DNA from: JBBDWJ01 sp963824095
GTDB lineage: Bacteria; Acidobacteriota; Terriglobia; Bryobacterales; UBA6623
DNA length: 64,000 nt
Reading direction: 5' to 3'
NCBI GenBank assembly: GCA_963824095.1
Contig: CAWGNS010000008.1
Location: 2,418,001-2,482,000 of the forward strand
In this document: positions 7,245-15,706 of the stretch, one piece after another
Layout: every line of letters starts with the position of its first letter
Numbering within the stretch: position 1 is the first letter of the stretch
Position numbers and translations under genes: made by a program
Notes under the pieces: generated by a model
Told to the model about the DNA's origin: nothing
Database searches by the model: none
Seen by the model: only the letters and a program-made list of their open reading frames with translations

Positions 7245-8414
7245 TCAGACAAATGCCGGGATACCGGTGAGCCGCTGGCCCAGCACCAGGGTGTGAATAT
7301 TGTACGTACCCTCGTAGGTGTTCACCGTTTCCAGATTGGCCATGTGCCGGAACACCGGGTATTCGTCGGTGATGCCGTTGGCGCCGAGCAGGTCCCGGGC
7401 GCGCCGCGCGACCTCCAGGGCCATCCAGGCGTTGTTGCGCTTCAGCATCGAGATCTGGGAATGGTGCAGGCGTCCCTGGGCCTTGAGGCGGCCCACATGA
7501 TGGGCCAGCAACTGCGCCTTGGAAATCTCACTGACCATCCAGGCGAGCTCGCGCTGCACGAGCTGGTGCGAGGCGATCGGCCGGTTGTCGAACTGCTTGC
7601 GCAGCACCGTGTAGTCGCGCGCGGCTTGCAAACAGCTCAACGCGGCTCCGATAGCTCCCCAGCCGATTCCGTAACGGGCTTGCGTCAGGCAGCCCAGCGC
7701 CGCCTTGAGGCTCAGCGCGCCGGGCAGCGCGTTTTCGGCCGGGATGCGGCAGTCGGCCAGCGACAGGCTCGAGGTGACCGAGGCCCGCATCGACCACTTG
7801 TTATGCAGGTCGGAGGTGGTGAATCCCGGCGTGCCCTTTTCAACCAGAAAGCCGCGGATCGCCTCGCCCTCGCGCGCCCAGACGATCGCGATTTCGGCGA
7901 CGCTGCCGTTGGTGATCCAGGTCTTCTCGCCGTTGAGCACATAGCTGTTGCCGTCGCGGACGGCGCTGGTGCGCATACCCGCCGGATTCGAGCCGAAGTC
8001 CGGCTCGGTGAGCCCGAAGCAGCCCAGCGTTTTGCCTTGCTGCATCCGCGGCAGCCAGCGCTGTTTCTGCTGCTCGCTGCCGTAGGCGTAGATGCCATAC
8101 ATCGCCAGGCTGCTCTGCACCGAGACGAAGCTGCGTAGCCCGCTGTCGCCGCGCTCGAGCTCCTGCATCATCAGGCCATACTCGATGTCGCTCATACCCG
8201 CGCAGCCATAGCCTTGCAGGTTGGCGCCGAAGAAACCGAGCTCGGCCATTTCGGCGATCAGCCCGGCCGGAAAGCTCGCTTCGCGAAAATGCCGCGTGAT
8301 CACCGGCAGCACGCGGTCGTCGACGAACTGCCGCGCCGTTCGCCGCACGAGCAGTTCTTCTTCAGTGAGCAGCGAATCGAAGTCGATCAGATCCAAGGTG
8401 GGTAAGACCGCCAT
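7245..8414 (-). CDS. gcdH: Acyl-CoA dehydrogenase, glutaryl-CoA dehydrogenase type
   Basis: FAD-dependent dehydrogenase, most like the enzyme that converts glutaryl-CoA to crotonyl-CoA and CO2 in lysine, tryptophan and aromatic catabolism; electrons go to ETF. The 389-residue protein shows the acyl-CoA dehydrogenase signatures CFGLTEPDFGSNPAGM and the EKTWITNGSVAEIAIVWA strand, QFDNRPIASHQLVQ, and the C-terminal catalytic base in NTYEGTYNIHTLVLGQ (Glu368), the arrangement found in GcdH rather than in short-chain dehydrogenases. An AGGAGGAG ribosome site lies just before the ATG at 8412-8414. It appears to be a single-gene unit. The glutaryl-CoA substrate is inferred from the family pattern; another short acyl-CoA is possible. 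Confidence 0.88.
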   Translation of the reverse strand: MAVLPTLDLIDFDSLLTEEELLVRRTARQFVDDRVLPVITRHFREASFPAGLIAEMAELGFFGANLQGYGCAGMSDIEYGLMMQELERGDSGLRSFVSVQSSLAMYGIYAYGSEQQKQRWLPRMQQGKTLGCFGLTEPDFGSNPAGMRTSAVRDGNSYVLNGEKTWITNGSVAEIAIVWAREGEAIRGFLVEKGTPGFTTSDLHNKWSMRASVTSSLSLADCRIPAENALPGALSLKAALGCLTQARYGIGWGAIGAALSCLQAARDYTVLRKQFDNRPIASHQLVQRELAWMVSEISKAQLLAHHVGRLKAQGRLHHSQISMLKRNNAWMALEVARRARDLLGANGITDEYPVFRHMANLETVNTYEGTYNIHTLVLGQRLTGIPAFV

Positions 8415-8693
8415 GGTCTCCTCCTGGCTAAGGAATCGGCCGGGCGAGGCTGAAGGCGGCCAGCCAAACGGGCCTTACGACACGCAAGGCATCATCATAT
8501 CAGTGCCTTATACCGGCCCCGGGCGCCGCTGACCGCTGGGCCTGGACCAGGCGCCGGCCGGGTCGCCCTTGGCGTACAAGATGCCGCTGCCGGCCGGTGC
8601 CCCACTCCACGATGTCGACTACTTCGAGTTGATTGGTTCCGAAAAAAAGGTCATATGTCTTCGGTTGATGGGCGAGCTATTACTCTTGGCGGA

Positions 8694-8723
8694 TTGAAGC
8701 AAGTCCCGTTTTCCAGTTATTAT
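8694..8723 (+). promoter_or_regulatory. Probable sigma-70 promoter for the Flp pilin gene
   Basis: TTGAAG at 8694-8699 and TATTAT at 8718-8723 with an 18-base spacer, 27 bases before the pilin ATG, which has a GGGAGGAG ribosome site. The rest of the 335-base gap (8415-8693) shows no gene; it is GC-rich up to about 8620 and then turns AT-rich. Confidence 0.5.
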
Positions 8724-8749
8724 CAGCCATCGGTTGGGAGGAGAAGTTT

Positions 8750-8941
8750 ATGAGGAATTCTCTACTGAGATATCTTCTCAAGGCCAAAATCTGGCACGAC
8801 GAACAAGGCCAGGATTTTGTCGAGTACGCGTTGCTCGCGGGTTTTATCACGGTTGCCGTCGCGGCGACATTCCCGCCCGCGGCTAACGATATCTCGACGA
8901 TTTTCTCCAGGCTCGCGAGCGTTACTGAAAGCGCTCAGTAA
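8750..8941 (+). CDS. Flp-family type IVb pilin
   Basis: Small major pilin of the tight-adherence type. The 63-residue product has a short basic leader, then GQDFVEYALLAGFITVAVAATF: the Gly is the prepilin peptidase cleavage point and the Glu and Tyr five and six residues on are the Flp consensus, opening a roughly 20-residue hydrophobic assembly helix. A GGGAGGAG ribosome site and a good promoter precede it. No tad assembly gene (tadA, tadB, tadC, tadV, rcpA) is present in the window, so the machinery must be elsewhere or the pilin may be a remnant. The family assignment is firm from the leader and the helix. Confidence 0.93.
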   Translation: MRNSLLRYLLKAKIWHDEQGQDFVEYALLAGFITVAVAATFPPAANDISTIFSRLASVTESAQ

Positions 8942-9550
8942 AAGGTCTTCGCGCCTCTTCGCGCTGCGGTGCTCCTCCCCCAATCTCAGCAGCGAAGTGC
9001 GCGCGAGGTCTTTTCTGGCGTCTTTCCTTGCTTCGTTCGGCTCATTTGCCTGGTCTTGATTCGTTCGGTGCCTCGTTGAGAAGTCACCGGTCTTTGGCGG
9101 TGGATCGCCGCCAGGGATGCCTTCCAGCCGTCTTGTCTGCCTCCCGCTAGGTTGTTCCCCTTAGTTCCGCTCGAAAGAACACCTGACGAGATCGGCTTAC
9201 TGTCCCCTTTTCGCACCTTCCCGCAGAGTTTTTCCGCAGCCTGTTGTGGCGGCACTGGAGCCAGCTCGTGTCGGCGCTTGGGGGGGCGCGGCCCTGCCCC
9301 TATTTCCACGCGGCTCTACACGGCCGGCGGGGGTCTCCGCACTAGGGCTCATACCTTAGTCGGTATGCCGACTGGAGTACTAGGGTTTTCCTCTGAGAGG
9401 GTCCCTGGGGCATTCCCTCGGGGCCGGGACATATATCCACCTAATACCGTCGCGACAAGCCTCTTTTTGACAGGCAAGTTGGAGTCGGACCGAGTGGAGT
9501 CCAGGCGCCCGTCGGGCGACCAGGGGCAGCCGACCGCGGCAGAGATCGCC
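8942..9550. other. 609-base gap after the pilin with a palindromic motif region
   Basis: No reading frame here has family character. At 9341-9347 and 9379-9385 the heptamer ACTAGGG is repeated, and between them lies a palindrome of CATACC (9350-9355) and GGTATG (9362-9367) with a six-base centre. This looks like a regulator-binding region or a structured RNA, but it points at no nearby promoter: the next gene, the cytochrome, reads leftward and ends at 9551. Confidence 0.35.
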
Positions 9551-10060
9551 TCAGCGAGGGTCGTGGCAGTAGTTGCACTCGATCGACGCCGACTTGGCGC
9601 GGTGGCACTCCATGCAGGCTGCCATCGAAAGCTCCCGTTCCTTGGCCAGAGCGTCGCGCTCGCCGACCGGGCCGTGGCAGTCGGCGCATTCGGCCCCCGC
9701 CCGCGTGAGATGCACTTTGTGGCTGAAAAAAACGTAGTCGGCCACCGCGTAGATGGGTTTCCACGGGATGCGGGCGCCGCGCCGCTGATAGTCGGCGAGC
9801 TTTTGGATCGCGGGGCTGTCGGCCTTGACCGAGCTGTGGCAAAGCATGCAGGTGTCGCTGGAAACGACCTCGGCGAAGTCGCCGGGGTCGGGAACCGGGT
9901 GGCAATCGAGGCACTTCAAGCCCTGGGACACGTGGGCGCGGTGGCTGAAGGGGATGGGCTGTTCGGGTGGAGGCGCCACGTTCTTGAGAGGCGGCAATCC
10001 CTGGGAAAAGGCCGGCAGGCACAAGCATGCCGCGAAGAGCGTCCGCACGAGCCAATTCAT
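9551..10060 (-). CDS. Exported five-heme cytochrome c (c3/c7-like)
   Basis: Periplasmic multiheme electron carrier. From the Met at 10058-10060 the 169-residue product has a signal peptide (MNWLVRTLFAACLCLPAFSQ), then five CxxCH heme motifs at residues 50-54, 71-75, 125-129, 149-153 and 162-166. Likely distal ligands are the His residues in FSHRAH (40, 43) and FFSHKVH (114, 117), an arrangement seen in class III cytochromes. A 50-residue insertion separates the first two and last three hemes. A GTG nine codons upstream is also in frame but would extend the signal peptide oddly. It lies 47 bases downstream of purH on the same strand. Heme binding is read from the sequence; the redox partner is unknown. 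Confidence 0.9.
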   Translation of the reverse strand: MNWLVRTLFAACLCLPAFSQGLPPLKNVAPPPEQPIPFSHRAHVSQGLKCLDCHPVPDPGDFAEVVSSDTCMLCHSSVKADSPAIQKLADYQRRGARIPWKPIYAVADYVFFSHKVHLTRAGAECADCHGPVGERDALAKERELSMAACMECHRAKSASIECNYCHDPR

Positions 10061-10107
10061 CACCAACAGTGTACTTCGCGGAACCACGCCCGTAGAGTGC
10101 GCCGGGC

Positions 10108-11661
10108 TCAGTGTCGGAAGTGGCGGATGCGGGTCAGCACCATCGCCAGGCCCAGCTTGTCAGCCGCGGCAATGACGTCGCTATCGTTGACCGAGCCGCC
10201 GGGCTGGATGATGGCGGTGGCCCCCCGCGCGGCGATCTCTTCGACGCCGTCGGGGAAAGGGAAGAACGCATCCGAGGCAGCGACGGTGTTTTTCAACGGT
10301 AGCACGGCCTTGGACGCTCCCAAGCGGGCGGCGTCGACGCGGCTCATCTGCCCTGCGCCGACCCCGACGGTTTGGCCGCCGACCGCATACACGATGGCGT
10401 TGGACTTGACGTGCTTGACGATCTTCCAGGCAAACTCAAGGGCGGCCATCTCCTCGGCGGTCGGCTTCCTTTTGGTAGCGACTTCGAGCTGATCGGGGCG
10501 CAGCGTAACGCGGTCTTCGGTCTGGGCCAGAAACCCTCCCGAGATGCTCTTGATCACCAGGCTGGGGGCCGCTTGAGCCACCTGCAGCAGCCGCAGGTTC
10601 TTTTTCTTGGTGAGCGTCTTGAGGGCCTCGCGCGAAAAATCGGGAGCCGCGATCGCCTCGACAAACAACTCGGCCATGACCGCAGCCGCTTCCTGATCGA
10701 GGACGCGGTTGACGGCGATCACCGACCCGAACGCCGAAACGGGATCGCACTCCAACGCCTTGCGGTATGCTTCCACCAACGACGGCTGCTCGGCGCAGCC
10801 GCAGGGATTGGTGTGCTTGATGATTGCGACCGCCGGCTCGTTGAACTCCTGGACCAACTGCCAGGCGGCATCGAGGTCGACGAGATTGTTGTAGGAGAGT
10901 TCCTTGCCGTGAAGCTGGCGAGCCCCGGCGATACCGGTCTCCCCGGTCGTGTAGAGGGCCGCGCTCTGGTGGGGGTTTTCTCCGTAGCGCAGCGCCACGC
11001 TCCGCGGCAGGCTCAAGTCGAGCAAGGCCGGCAGCGCGCCGGCGCCTTCCTCGGGGGCCCCATTGAACGGCGAAAGCCCGGCCAGCGTGCGGCTGATGGT
11101 GCGGTCGTAGGAGGCGGTGACGGCGAAGGCCTGTTGGGCCAGGTACCAGTGCGTTTCGGGCGAGAGCTCCCCTTCCCGTTTGGAAAGCTCGTTGACGATG
11201 CGTGAGTAGTCCCTGGGATTGGTGACCACCGCCACGTCCCGGAAATTCTTGGCGGCGGCGCGAATCAAGGTCGGGCCGCCGATGTCGATGTTTTCGATGA
11301 GCTCGTCGAAGGCGACTCCCGGCCGGGTCGCCGTCTTCTCGAAGGCGTAGAGGTTGACGACCACCATATCGATGGGTGCGATGCCGTGCTGCTCGAGCGC
11401 TTTGGTGTGCTCGGGGTCGGAGCGGACGGCCAGAATGCCGCCGGCGATATGGGGGTGCAGAGTCTTGACCCGCCCGCCGAGCATTTCCGGGAAGCCGGTC
11501 ACTTCCGAAACGTCGCGCACGGTTAGCTTGGCTTCCCGCAGCAGGCGGGCGGTGCCGCCGGTGGAGACCAGCTCCACCCCCTTGCGGCTCAGGCGGCGCG
11601 CGAAATCCACGATTCCGGTCTTGTCGGTGACGCTCAGTAGGGCTCGATGAATCTTTGCCAT
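10108..11661 (-). CDS. purH: Bifunctional AICAR transformylase / IMP cyclohydrolase
   Basis: Catalyses the last two steps of de novo purine synthesis: formylation of AICAR with 10-formyl-tetrahydrofolate and ring closure to IMP. The N-terminal MGS-like cyclohydrolase domain begins LLSVTDKTGIVDFARRL and contains STGGTARLL and FPEMLGGRVKTLHP. The C-terminal transformylase domain has the catalytic KHTNPCG motif and YGENPHQ before it. Length, 517 residues, is standard. The start at 11659-11661 (MAKIHRALL) is set by homology; the frame is open upstream without family sequence. The cytochrome gene follows on the same strand, with no other purine genes nearby. Confidence 0.97.
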   Translation of the reverse strand: MAKIHRALLSVTDKTGIVDFARRLSRKGVELVSTGGTARLLREAKLTVRDVSEVTGFPEMLGGRVKTLHPHIAGGILAVRSDPEHTKALEQHGIAPIDMVVVNLYAFEKTATRPGVAFDELIENIDIGGPTLIRAAAKNFRDVAVVTNPRDYSRIVNELSKREGELSPETHWYLAQQAFAVTASYDRTISRTLAGLSPFNGAPEEGAGALPALLDLSLPRSVALRYGENPHQSAALYTTGETGIAGARQLHGKELSYNNLVDLDAAWQLVQEFNEPAVAIIKHTNPCGCAEQPSLVEAYRKALECDPVSAFGSVIAVNRVLDQEAAAVMAELFVEAIAAPDFSREALKTLTKKKNLRLLQVAQAAPSLVIKSISGGFLAQTEDRVTLRPDQLEVATKRKPTAEEMAALEFAWKIVKHVKSNAIVYAVGGQTVGVGAGQMSRVDAARLGASKAVLPLKNTVAASDAFFPFPDGVEEIAARGATAIIQPGGSVNDSDVIAAADKLGLAMVLTRIRHFRH

Positions 11662-11859
11662 CAGTTTGTAAAGGAAAAATGCGATTCTCCCATCCCGGCG
11701 CCGTGATTGGCAAATCGAGCCCCGACGGCCCGGGCCCATCCGCTTGGGTCGCTGGCAGGGCGAAGGCGCCGAAGACGGGCTTTCTGAGGTGGGTCCGGAA
11801 ATTCTTAATAGATTTGTCCTGTATTGATTCCGGAAAGCTACCTAGAGCGGTTTAATCTA

Positions 11860-11888
11860 TTGACAGCCGAAAACCAACGTACTAAAAA
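11860..11888 (+). promoter_or_regulatory. Possible promoter for the first receiver-like gene
   Basis: TTGACA at 11860-11865 and TAAAAA at 11883-11888 with a 17-base spacer. An inverted repeat, AATAGATT at 11807-11814 and AATCTATT at 11854-11861, overlaps the -35 box and could be an operator. The -10 box is poor. Confidence 0.35.
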
Positions 11889-12008
11889 AAGCTAGGAGTC
11901 CAGTCCGGCGAGTACCAGCCCGCAGCTTTGCGATTCCCATCCAGCGGGCCGGGACCAGATACAAGCCTTGCCACCTGGGTCCGTGATTCGGTCGACCTGG
12001 AGGATTGC

Positions 12009-12464
12009 TTGCACAGAAAGATACGCGCCGTAATCGTGATGCCGCGCGAGCGGTGGTCGCCCGTGCTTGCCGAGCTGGAAGCGCTCGATGTGGCAGTCTG
12101 GCCGGCGCAAACCTGCCATGAAGCCCGCAGGCTATTTGAAGAAACGCCCCGTGTGGACGTGGTGATCAGCGATCTTAGCCTCGCCGACGGCAACTGGTGC
12201 GACGTGTTCAAACACCTCATCGACAACGATATCCATGCGTCGATGGTCGTCGTCGCGCGCCAGGCTGATGAGCGGCTGTGGTCGGAAGTGCTTTGGCGGG
12301 GAGCCCACGATCTGTTGGTGGAACCCTACGAAGGCGAGAACGTCAGACGCATCGTCGAAGGCGCGGTGAGAGCCAGCCGCGGCGCCGTCGCCGCACGCAG
12401 CGTCGCCGCCGCGCCCGCCCCGGCGTTGGCGGTCGAGCCGGCCGCCGTGGCCGTTTCCCGCTGA
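12009..12464 (+). CDS. Stand-alone receiver-like domain protein, first of a tandem pair
   Basis: A 151-residue product from a TTG at 12009 with GGAGG five bases upstream; an ATG at 11928 also opens the frame but gives an unrelated N terminus, whereas the TTG start aligns with its neighbour. The fold is that of a response-regulator receiver: strand RAVIVMP, strand DVVISDLSL with Asp55 at the phospho-acceptor position, then HASMVVVARQ and LLVEPYE. The acidic pair after strand 1 is absent, and the conserved Lys before Pro in the last strand is Glu. The tail is Ala/Val-rich. It has no output domain. It is closely similar to the gene at 12822 (shared DGNWCDVF, DNDIHAS, ADERLWSEVLWRGA). Receiver fold is inferred from the pattern; function is unknown. 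Confidence 0.72.
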   Translation: MHRKIRAVIVMPRERWSPVLAELEALDVAVWPAQTCHEARRLFEETPRVDVVISDLSLADGNWCDVFKHLIDNDIHASMVVVARQADERLWSEVLWRGAHDLLVEPYEGENVRRIVEGAVRASRGAVAARSVAAAPAPALAVEPAAVAVSR

Positions 12465-12821
12465 ATGCATCCGCTGCGGCGAAGCCGACACGCCGGGCGG
12501 CGAACAGGTCGTTGCCGCCGAGGCGAGGCAATGAAAACGTCTGATCGTGTTCTTGCTTTAGACGCCCGGATACGCCACCGGAACCTTCCGAAGCCGATCC
12601 GTAACTCATGGCCCATCAAGGTGTTGCAAAGCACTTGCGGCCGCCGGCGGGCGATGAAATCCAGCGCGACCCTCTCCGATTTGCGTTGAGATAAAGACCT
12701 TAAAAGTAATACACTGAGAATTGGACGGTTGGCTCATCGGTGGAAGCTGACCTTGACTCCGTGGTTAAGGCTTGGGCCTGCCGGTTTCGTATCCAAAGCG
12801 GTTAACTGCAGGAGGGCGGCT
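12465..12821. other. 357-base gap between the tandem receiver-like genes
   Basis: No plausible gene. Near the right end an AT-rich stretch (12686-12715) with TTGAGA and TAATAC only 15 bases apart is a weak candidate promoter for the second gene, which would make the pair separately transcribed. Confidence 0.35.
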
Positions 12822-13238
12822 ATGAAAATGAGCATGGCCATGTTGGTCATGACGCCGGAGCGCCGCCGATCGCTCGAAGGCGATCTAGAGTCTTTGAACG
12901 TGCAGGTGTTGTCCGCGGGCAGTTGCCACGAAGCGCGTACCCTTCTCAAGGACCATCCCCCCGTCAAGGTTGTCATTACTGAAGTAAGCCTGGTCGACGG
13001 CAATTGGTGCGATGTGTTCCGGTACCTTGTCGACAACGACATTCACGCCAGCGTGGTGGTGAGTTCGCGGCTGGCGGACGAACGTTTGTGGTCCGAAGTC
13101 TTGTGGCGCGGCGCCTACGACGTGCTGGTCGAACCCTATGAGACCGAAGAGGTACGGCGCATCGTCGAAGGGGCTCTGCGCTCTGTCGCGGCCCGGCCCG
13201 GTAGCTTGCGAGCGGCTGCTTCGGCAGCGGTGAGCTAG
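12822..13238 (+). CDS. Stand-alone receiver-like domain protein, second of a tandem pair
   Basis: A 138-residue paralogue of the protein encoded at 12009. The start (MKMSMAMLVM) has a GGAGGG ribosome site. The receiver strands are recognisable (AMLVMTP, KVVITEVSL, ASVVVSSR, VLVEPYE), but the phospho-acceptor Asp is replaced by Glu54, the acidic pair after strand 1 is missing, and the C-terminal strand has Glu in place of the conserved Lys. Such a protein should not be phosphorylated in the usual way and may mimic a constantly phosphorylated receiver. The helix 4 to strand 5 face is the most conserved part between the two copies (ADERLWSEVLWRGA), suggesting a shared binding partner. Function is not known. 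Confidence 0.75.
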   Translation: MKMSMAMLVMTPERRRSLEGDLESLNVQVLSAGSCHEARTLLKDHPPVKVVITEVSLVDGNWCDVFRYLVDNDIHASVVVSSRLADERLWSEVLWRGAYDVLVEPYETEEVRRIVEGALRSVAARPGSLRAAASAAVS

Positions 13239-13451
13239 AATTTTTTTGCCAACGGCGCCTGTTTGTGCGGCGGCGGCCATCTTTTTCATCCCTGTCTTTT
13301 GTTGCGGAAGCGCCCGTACCGCCACGGGGCGTCGCGGCGTTTCTCCCCGGCGCTGATTCCTGCTAAGTTGGACCGGTGGTGTAGCTCCTGGCGTGAACGC
13401 AGGAGGCGATGCCAGTCCCGGTTCGCGCGCGTTTCCCCAACGAAGGAGAGT

Positions 13452-14285
13452 ATGGTTATCTCGGCCGCGGAGCGGCTTCGGCAATTGTTGCGTGAACCCG
13501 CGCAGCACATGGATCTGGGGCGGGCGGCGCTGGCTTTGGCCCGGCTGGAGTACCCGGACCTCGATGAAGACGCTTATATCGGCATGATCGAGCACTTCGC
13601 CGCGGGGCTGCGGCGAACGCTGCCACAGGGGGCGACCTCCAAGGAGGTCGTGGCCGCGGTCAGCCGCCATCTATTCGAGGAGATGGGCTTCTGCGGTAAT
13701 GCAGGCGACTACTACGACTTGCGCAACAGTTTCCTCAACGAGGTGATCGATCGCCGCACGGGGATTCCGATCACCCTCTCGATTGTCTATCTGGAGGTCG
13801 CGCGACACCTCGAGCTGCCCTACTACGGAGTCGGGCTGCCCGGGCACTTTCTGGTGAAATACGACGATGGCCGCCACCGGGTGTTCGTGGACCCTTTCAA
13901 CGGCGGCCGCCTGCTGAAGAAGAACCAATGCCAGAAGTGGCTGCGGGAGACGCTGGGCCGGCGGGTGGTGTTGCGCGAGCACGACTATGCCGCGGTCGAC
14001 AAGACCTACATCATCCGGCGCATGCTGAACAATCTGCGCGATATCTATCTCAACAGCCGCCGCTACCGCAAGGGTCTGGAAGTGATCGAAATGCTGCTGG
14101 TGCTGAGCCCGGGCGCCAGCGAGGAGACCAAGCAGCGCGCCTGGCTGCACTACGAGTTGGGCCAGCACAAGCAAGCGCGCGATGTGCTGGAGACCTACCT
14201 CGAGGGGCGGCCCGACGCCGAGGACGAAGAAGACGTAAAGAAATGGATCCTGGCCTTGCGGCGCACACAGGCCCGCATGAATTGA
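13452..14285 (+). CDS. SirB1-family transglutaminase-like protein with TPR tail
   Basis: A 277-residue protein of the SirB1 group. The N-terminal half has the transglutaminase-like core of this family: FCGNAGDYYDLRNSFLNEVIDRRTGIPITLSIVYLEVAR in consecutive pieces, GVGLPGHFLVKY with the conserved His, and FVDPFNGG with the Asp. The second half forms tetratricopeptide-like helical pairs (NNLRDIYLNSRRYRKGLEV, WLHYELGQHKQARDVLE). The start at 13452 has an AAGGAG ribosome site; longer in-frame extensions lack family sequence. The biochemical role of SirB1 proteins is unsettled: the fold is known but a catalytic function has not been established to my knowledge. The gene stands alone on the plus strand. 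Confidence 0.88.
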   Translation: MVISAAERLRQLLREPAQHMDLGRAALALARLEYPDLDEDAYIGMIEHFAAGLRRTLPQGATSKEVVAAVSRHLFEEMGFCGNAGDYYDLRNSFLNEVIDRRTGIPITLSIVYLEVARHLELPYYGVGLPGHFLVKYDDGRHRVFVDPFNGGRLLKKNQCQKWLRETLGRRVVLREHDYAAVDKTYIIRRMLNNLRDIYLNSRRYRKGLEVIEMLLVLSPGASEETKQRAWLHYELGQHKQARDVLETYLEGRPDAEDEEDVKKWILALRRTQARMN

Positions 14286-14512
14286 CCTATAATTGACGGT
14301 ACGAATTCGGCACCACGCGGCTGTTCGCGACGCCCTGCCTTGAACAGCCAGACCGACGCCCTGCCCACGGCGCCTTCCCAACAATCAGCTTCCGGAGACT
14401 CGACAGCCGCAGCCGGCGGCTGCCCAGACAATGGCCGATAGCCGCCTTTGAAGGAGCCTGGCCGCCCGCGCGCCATGGAAACAGGCGCGAACACGCGCGG
14501 TTTACCAAATCG

Positions 14513-15670
14513 ATGCTTCCCTTCCGTGTTGTGGTCGTTTTCGGGACGCGACCCGAGGCGATCAAACTTTGCGCCCTGGTACGGCGCCTGCAAGCCCAAC
14601 CCGACAGATTCGACACTCGTGTCGTGGTGACCGCGCAGCACCGCTCGATGCTCGATCAGGTGCTGGCCACCTTCGACGTCCGCCCCGACTACGACCTGGA
14701 TCTGATGACGAGCGGGCAGACCCTCAGTCAACTGACCAGCGGCGTGTTGAGCCAGCTCGAGCCGGTTCTGAGGCACGAGAGGCCCCAGATGGTCCTGGTG
14801 CAGGGCGACACCACAACGACGTTCGCCGCCGGCCTGGCCGCCTTCTACGCTGGACAACCGGTCGGCCACATCGAGGCGGGCTTGCGCTCGGGCCAGATGG
14901 ACAACCCGTTTCCGGAAGAGACCAACCGCGTGTTGACCTCGCGGCTGGCGCGGCTGCATTTTGCCGCCTCCGAGCAGGCCGCCGCCAATCTCTACGCCGA
15001 GGGGGTACCGCGCGAGCGCGTGCTCGTCACCGGCAACACCGGCATCGACGCCGTGCTCTACGCCCGCGAGGCGCTGCGCCAGGGCCGCCTGCCGCCGCGC
15101 CATTGGCCCTTTCCCCGCAACGGCCGCCGGCTGATCCTGGCGACGGCGCATCGCCGCGAGAACCACGGCCGGGGCGTCCACGACATCTGTCGCGCGCTCA
15201 CCTGGCTGGCCGAGCGGCCGGACGTCGAGATCGTTTTCCCAGTCCATTGCAACCCGAACGTGCGCGGACCGGTGACGAGGCGGCTCGGCCAGCTCTCGAA
15301 CATTCATTTACTCGAGCCGCTGGACTACCAGCCGTTCGTCGATCTGCTGACGCGCTGCGATTTCATCGTGACCGACTCGGGCGGCATTCAGGAAGAAGCG
15401 CCCGCCCTGGGCAAGCCCGTGCTGGTGCTGCGGGAGAATACCGAACGTCCCGAGGCGGTGGCGGCGGGCGTGGCGCGGCTGGTGGGGACCGATCCCGTCG
15501 AGATTGTGCGCGAGGCGTGTCGGCTCCTCGACGACCCGAAGCACTACCGGCAAATGGCGCGGCCGTTGAATCTCTACGGCGATGGCCGGGCGGTGGAGCG
15601 CATTACGGCGGCGCTGGAGCACTACGCGGAGGCATCGGGCGGCCCGACCTTTTACGCGGCGGCAAGTTGA
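14513..15670 (+). CDS. wecB: UDP-N-acetylglucosamine 2-epimerase, non-hydrolysing
   Basis: Interconverts UDP-GlcNAc and UDP-ManNAc, supplying ManNAc-derived sugars for surface polysaccharides. The 385-residue GT-B fold protein shows FGTRPEAIKL at the N terminus, VQGDTTTTFA, HIEAGLRSG followed by PFPEETNR, TAHRRENHG, and the nucleotide-binding TDSGGIQEEAP with ENTERPEA after it. These are all the active-site segments of the non-hydrolysing class. The start ATG at 14513 has no clear ribosome site. No other polysaccharide genes are adjacent; the nearest sugar-nucleotide genes in the window are manA and galU far downstream. Confidence 0.95.
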   Translation: MLPFRVVVVFGTRPEAIKLCALVRRLQAQPDRFDTRVVVTAQHRSMLDQVLATFDVRPDYDLDLMTSGQTLSQLTSGVLSQLEPVLRHERPQMVLVQGDTTTTFAAGLAAFYAGQPVGHIEAGLRSGQMDNPFPEETNRVLTSRLARLHFAASEQAAANLYAEGVPRERVLVTGNTGIDAVLYAREALRQGRLPPRHWPFPRNGRRLILATAHRRENHGRGVHDICRALTWLAERPDVEIVFPVHCNPNVRGPVTRRLGQLSNIHLLEPLDYQPFVDLLTRCDFIVTDSGGIQEEAPALGKPVLVLRENTERPEAVAAGVARLVGTDPVEIVREACRLLDDPKHYRQMARPLNLYGDGRAVERITAALEHYAEASGGPTFYAAAS

Positions 15671-15706
15671 GAAGCCCGGCAGCCGGGCGCAGCCGCGGGG
15701 GCATGT

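Noticed and set aside
9152..10492. A 446-residue plus-strand open frame across the cytochrome and purH
   Set aside because: It is antisense to two clear genes, has no family sequence and owes its length to GC-rich third positions.
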